Source: Desulfotignum sp.
Lineage (GTDB): Bacteria > Desulfobacterota > Desulfobacteria > Desulfobacterales > Desulfobacteraceae
NCBI GenBank assembly: GCA_011390335.1
Contig: JAABSO010000005.1
Span: 1-64,000, forward strand
Direction: 5' to 3'
Length of the DNA stretch: 64,000 bases
Within the stretch, counting starts at the first letter, position 1; every line of letters begins with the position of its first letter. A program made the translations under genes and the position numbers. Of this stretch, positions 62,447 through 64,000 are shown piece after piece. The notes under the pieces are model-generated. The model was not told where the DNA came from and made no database searches. It saw only the letters and a program-made list of their open reading frames with translations.

Positions 62447-63021
62447 TATTTACCCTTTGCAGTGGTGTCCGGTGCTGCTGTTTTCTTCAGACATTTCAAT
62501 TCAAAGGCCTTCAAGCTGGTACCTTCATCAAACTTTTTTATTCTGGCCTGTTTCAGATCTATTTCCTGAAAAAGTGCTGATCCTTCAAGGCGGTTCATGA
62601 AATTTGCGATGGTGGGATTATCAAAGGCAATACCGGTAATTGTCACTGATGTTTCATCAGCCTCAATGGTTTCAATCCACATCTGTTCCGGTACCAGGCG
62701 GGCCTGAAGGTCTTCTAAAAGTACCAGCTGCTCATCTCTTTTTTGCTTCAAAGATGCAACTATCTGTAATTTATCTTCAAGGATTTTGAGCCGTTTTTGA
62801 ATTTCTGTAACCCTGTCGGCCCTTTCCTTGTATATGGCGATCTGGGCATTGACACGCTCAGTTTCAAGGCGTTTTTCTGCAATGGTATTTTTTATGCCCA
62901 GAGTATACCAGGTCAGCCCCACCACAAGCAACAGTATGGACAAAAGAAATATGGACACCTGTTGACGGATGTTTTCCCTTTTTCTGGCCAGCCTGAACGG
63001 CAGTAAATTTATGCGTATCAT
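62446..63021 (-). CDS. pilN: Type IV pilus assembly protein PilN
   Basis: 191 residues. The first 10 residues MIRINLLPFR are the conserved motif that docks into PilM. One membrane helix about 24-44, then a coiled coil and a periplasmic domain with VTITGIAFDNPTIANFMNRLE. Overlaps the pilM stop in ATGA. Confidence 0.94.
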   Translation of the reverse strand: MIRINLLPFRLARKRENIRQQVSIFLLSILLLVVGLTWYTLGIKNTIAEKRLETERVNAQIAIYKERADRVTEIQKRLKILEDKLQIVASLKQKRDEQLVLLEDLQARLVPEQMWIETIEADETSVTITGIAFDNPTIANFMNRLEGSALFQEIDLKQARIKKFDEGTSLKAFELKCLKKTAAPDTTAKGK

Positions 63022-64000
63022 TTGTCATCCACCCGCCGCAGGGCGAGCCCCAATGCAATGGGTGCCTGGGGTCCGACCCGGGATGTAAATGCGGCGGAAA
63101 ATTTTTTTTCATCCAGATGCAGTCCGTCAAAAGGCGAAATCGTGCCCACCTCTGCCGACAGTTCCGAGCCAAGGGTATGAGCAAATCCAGGGATGTAGGC
63201 GCCACCGCCGCTCAAAACAACTTTGGTAACCCGGGTATCATTGGTATTTGACTGAAATGTATTCACCACCTCACAAATTTCTGAACACCAGATATTTGCA
63301 ATATCATCTAAAATCAGTGCCACAGCTTCTGGGTCCGGTACATTTTCCACCAGGCCCTGCAATATTTTTTCAGCCTCCGGAAGATCTGTTTCAAACCGGC
63401 TGCATATCTGTTCGATAATCTGGTGGGTGCCGGAATCGTTATCCCGCATCATCACGGAGGTGCCACCCTTGAGAATATTGAGTGATGTTTTTGAGGCCCC
63501 GATATCCAGCAACAGGGTAACATCCTTTGGATCCTGTCCGGGAACTGTTTCATAAATATTTTGCAAAGCAAAGGTATCCACATCAATAATTTTGGCATTC
63601 AGGCCTGCACTGGCGGTCAAATCCATGTATTCCGCCACAAGATCCTTTTTGACAGCCACCAGCAGCACATTCATCTGATCAGGAGAAAACTGGCTTTCTC
63701 CAAGGATCTGATAGTCAATATTGACATCCCCGATGTCATAGGGAATATATTGCTCTGCTTCTGCCACAATGCTTTCCTGGATGTCTTTTTCCGGCATTTT
63801 CGCAGTATTGATGGTCTTTATGACCACAGAATGGCCGCCTGTTGAAATGGCCACATCTTTTTTGCGAATTTTCTGGGACCGGAGCAGGTCACGGATGGTT
63901 TTGGCCACCGCTTCCATGTCCATGATCCGTCCCTCCACAATGGCGCCGGGTGCCAGGGATTTCATGCCGAATTTTTTCAGAATTTTTTTATTTCTGGATA
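63018..64000 (-). CDS. pilM: Type IV pilus assembly ATPase-like PilM (5' end outside window)
   Basis: Actin-like PilM, running in from the window edge. The in-frame codons upstream of the Met at 63965 are open and read ...LKKFGMKSLAPGA, so that Met is internal. Visible features: STGGHSVVIKTI, EAEQYIPYDIGDVNIDYQIL, LLDIGASKTSLNIL (nucleotide binding), VVLSGGGAYIPGF, and the final GLALRRVDDK. Binds PilN on the cytoplasmic face. Confidence 0.93.
   Translation of the reverse strand, partial: SRNKKILKKFGMKSLAPGAIVEGRIMDMEAVAKTIRDLLRSQKIRKKDVAISTGGHSVVIKTINTAKMPEKDIQESIVAEAEQYIPYDIGDVNIDYQILGESQFSPDQMNVLLVAVKKDLVAEYMDLTASAGLNAKIIDVDTFALQNIYETVPGQDPKDVTLLLDIGASKTSLNILKGGTSVMMRDNDSGTHQIIEQICSRFETDLPEAEKILQGLVENVPDPEAVALILDDIANIWCSEICEVVNTFQSNTNDTRVTKVVLSGGGAYIPGFAHTLGSELSAEVGTISPFDGLHLDEKKFSAAFTSRVGPQAPIALGLALRRVDDK

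Overview
The window reads as a chromosomal segment of a sulfate-reducing deltaproteobacterium, most likely Desulfobacteraceae (Desulfotignum/Desulfobacter-like). That placement is inferred from gene content: an HdrD/DsrK-type Fe-S protein with an in-frame UGA, NfnAB, GTP-dependent PEP carboxykinase, IorAB, futalosine-pathway menaquinone synthesis, an NtrYX-like pair downstream of lpxC, and a pilMNOPQ cluster. Coding density is high and genes lie in long, tightly packed or overlapping operons. I see no tRNA, rRNA, CRISPR array, prophage or insertion sequence.

Layout. 1-4142 (-): parA, parB, a fused ispH-ubiA gene and the start of a FapA/DUF342-like gene. 4387-5706 (-): an Fe-S oxidoreductase whose in-frame TGA is best read as selenocysteine, ended by a clear terminator. 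6149-10030 (+): hrpA. 10907-12807 (+): ccdA and an MFS transporter. 12984-13919 (-): a PHP phosphoesterase. 14097-18500 (+): pckG, then nfnA-nfnB and a bidirectional terminator. 18638-20350 (-): a His-rich protein, tmk, DUF3842 and cooT, perhaps a nickel-handling group. 20549-23108 (+): a CNNM/CorC-like protein and a COG2509 flavoprotein. 23284-24786 (-): dnaJ and queD. 24912-26567 (+): ubiE/menG and a small membrane exporter. 26633-28869 (-): an SH3/coiled-coil protein and nadB. 29138-30874 (+): an acyl-CoA ligase. 30864-39218 (-): a nine-gene run comM, hslO, a His-rich small protein, iorA, iorB, aroQ, mqnB, tatD, tcdA. 39367-46517 (+): lpxC, DUF4390, ntrY-like, ntrX-like, rsmD, coaD, lysR. 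46651-50569 (+): a hydantoinase-family protein, a histone-deacetylase-family protein and an epmA-like gene. 50857-53443 (-): a 5-formyl-THF cyclo-ligase gene, then pcm and a DUF368 gene. 53621-58685 (+): serS, thrC, a LysM protein and a TPR lipoprotein. 58682-64000 (-): pilM (5' end outside), pilN, pilO, pilP, pilQ.

Functional links. MqnB, UbiE/MenG and possibly the UbiA domain fused to IspH all bear on menaquinone or isoprenoid metabolism. NfnAB, the Fe-S selenoprotein candidate and IorAB bear on ferredoxin and thiol/disulfide electron flow. CooT and two His-rich small proteins suggest attention to nickel or another transition metal.

The least ordinary content is in the gaps. Four intergenic regions carry copies of one structured element of about 85 nt (one copy has a longer interior), with conserved ends and core but different pairing arms. 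A second family combines hairpins, some built from CTAANNG heptamers, with a conserved TTTGTTGTGCCC...AGGGCATGG tail. I recognise neither as a named family.
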